Shown in pieces: positions 5,400 through 6,089 of a stretch of DNA of 6,089 nucleotides (position 1 is the first letter of the stretch; each line of letters starts with the position of its first letter). The notes beneath the pieces are model-generated. The model made no database searches. It was not told the origin of the DNA and was given only the letters and a program-made list of their open reading frames with translations. The position numbers were made by a program, and so were the translations under genes. The DNA comes from Methanomassiliicoccales archaeon. GTDB taxonomy: Archaea; Thermoplasmatota; Thermoplasmata; Methanomassiliicoccales; Methanomethylophilaceae. The stretch covers positions 1 through 6,089 of the forward strand of contig CAAFZG010000077.1 in the NCBI GenBank assembly GCA_900767505.1. Reading direction: 5' to 3'.

Positions 5400-6028
5400 T
5401 GCCCCGTCCCACGAAGATCGTGTGCATCGGATGGAACTACCGCTCCCACGTGAAGGAGCTCGAATCGGATTATCCCGAGTTCCCCACGGTGTTCCTGAAG
5501 CCGACGAGCTGCTTGATAGGCGACGGCGACGACATCATCATCCCGCACGGAGTGACCAACGTCCAGCACGAGGTCGAATTGGCCCTGATCTTCGGCAGGA
5601 CCTGCAAATGCGTTTCGGAATCGGAAGCACTCGGATGCATCTCCCATGTGGCGGTGTTCAACGATGTCTCCGCCAGGGATATGCAGGCCCAGGCCCGCAA
5701 AGAGGGCAACAGCTGGGATCTGAGCAAGGGCATGGACACTTTCGGCCCTATGTCAAAGCCCGTTCCGGTGGAGGAAGTGGGCGATCTGCAGGATCTCGAG
5801 CTGAGGCTGGAGGTCAACGGCGAGGTCAGACAGAGCGGGAACACCCGCGACATGATCTTCTCGATCCCGTTCCTCGTATCCTATGTCACGAAGTACATGA
5901 CCATGGAGGAGGGGGACATCCTGATAACCGGTACGCCGCAGGGTGTGTCCGAGATAAGGCCCGGAGATACGGTAGCCGCAAGTATAAGCGGTGTCGGAAC
6001 ACTGACGAATCATGTGGTCATGAAGTGA
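5399..6028 (+). CDS. Fumarylacetoacetate hydrolase (FAH) family protein, FAHD1-like
   Basis: FAH-fold enzymes are metal-dependent and act on 2-oxo or acylpyruvate-type substrates; the short single-domain members include acylpyruvases, oxaloacetate decarboxylases and tautomerases. The 209-residue protein is FAHD1-sized. It opens MPRPTKIVCIGWNYRSHVKE and contains KPTSCLIG (34-41), HEVELALIFG (57-66), FNDVSARDMQ (87-96), KGMDTFGPMS (110-119), GNTRDMIF (147-154), ILITGTPQGV (174-183) and GVGTLTN (198-204). Probable Mg2+/Mn2+ ligands are Glu58, Glu60 and Asp89. The substrate cannot be told from sequence. The start ATG shares its A with the rlmE stop (TGATG), indicating translational coupling; a weak GGGTG lies about ten bases upstream. 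The frame is open further upstream, but that part only shadows rlmE. No aromatic-degradation gene is nearby. Confidence 0.92.
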   Translation: MPRPTKIVCIGWNYRSHVKELESDYPEFPTVFLKPTSCLIGDGDDIIIPHGVTNVQHEVELALIFGRTCKCVSESEALGCISHVAVFNDVSARDMQAQARKEGNSWDLSKGMDTFGPMSKPVPVEEVGDLQDLELRLEVNGEVRQSGNTRDMIFSIPFLVSYVTKYMTMEEGDILITGTPQGVSEIRPGDTVAASISGVGTLTNHVVMK

Positions 6029-6055
6029 TCCCGAACCCATTCCGGTGCGGGATCA
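6026..6055 (+). terminator. Hairpin spanning the last stop codon
   Basis: TGATCCCG (6026-6033) pairs perfectly with CGGGATCA (6048-6055), and the loop can add a further ACC/GGT pair of segments after one mismatch. The stem includes the stop codon of the FAH-family gene. There is no T-tract on the plus strand, so it may be an RNA-end stabilising structure or a weak terminator. Bases 6056-6089 hold no gene start or other element I can identify. Confidence 0.4.
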
Positions 6056-6089
6056 AAAGTTATGTAGAACACATCCGACCCATATCAAG

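Noticed and set aside
1..6089. CRISPR array, insertion sequence or defence island
   Set aside because: No regularly spaced repeats, terminal inverted repeats, transposase or nuclease cassette could be seen on either strand.

Overview
The window looks like the end of a contig from a euryarchaeon. The best match is the Thermoplasmata side, possibly a gut or rumen Methanomassiliicoccales methanogen; that lineage is an inference. The evidence is TATA boxes about 26 nt upstream of starts with little or no leader (clearest at rlmE), an archaeal-style PurM, a DUF531-like protein of the kind seen in archaea, a bacterial-type gyrase A, moderately GC-rich codons ending mostly in C or G, and no TAG stop codons. 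Bases 1-22 are not genomic: they match the end of the Illumina TruSeq adapter, so genomic sequence starts at base 23.

Layout. 23-1002 (+) is the C-terminal part of gyrA, the six-bladed DNA-wrapping domain. A 12-bp hairpin at 1007-1035 follows as its likely terminator, then a TATA box and tRNA-Phe(GAA) at 1075-1150. Next on + come a 53-codon unrecognised small gene (1184-1345), a DUF531-family protein (1352-1894; SPOUT-like fold inferred) and a single-domain parvulin prolyl isomerase (1926-2204). A GC-rich hairpin at 2211-2231 separates these from two convergent minus-strand genes: purM (2236-3252) and rarA/mgsA (3298-4626). A short divergent promoter region (4627-4712) leads to rlmE/ftsJ (4713-5399, +), whose stop overlaps the start of a fumarylacetoacetate-hydrolase-family gene (5399-6028). 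A hairpin spans the last stop codon, and about 35 nt without a gene close the window.

Most genes are housekeeping: DNA topology, translation, purine synthesis, replication-fork repair, rRNA methylation and protein folding. I see no mobile element, CRISPR array, defence cassette or biosynthetic cluster, and no convincing new multi-gene system. The least-explained unit is the tightly packed pair of the 53-aa protein and the DUF531 protein. The RarA-type ATPase is also notable because it is mainly a bacterial and eukaryotic family.
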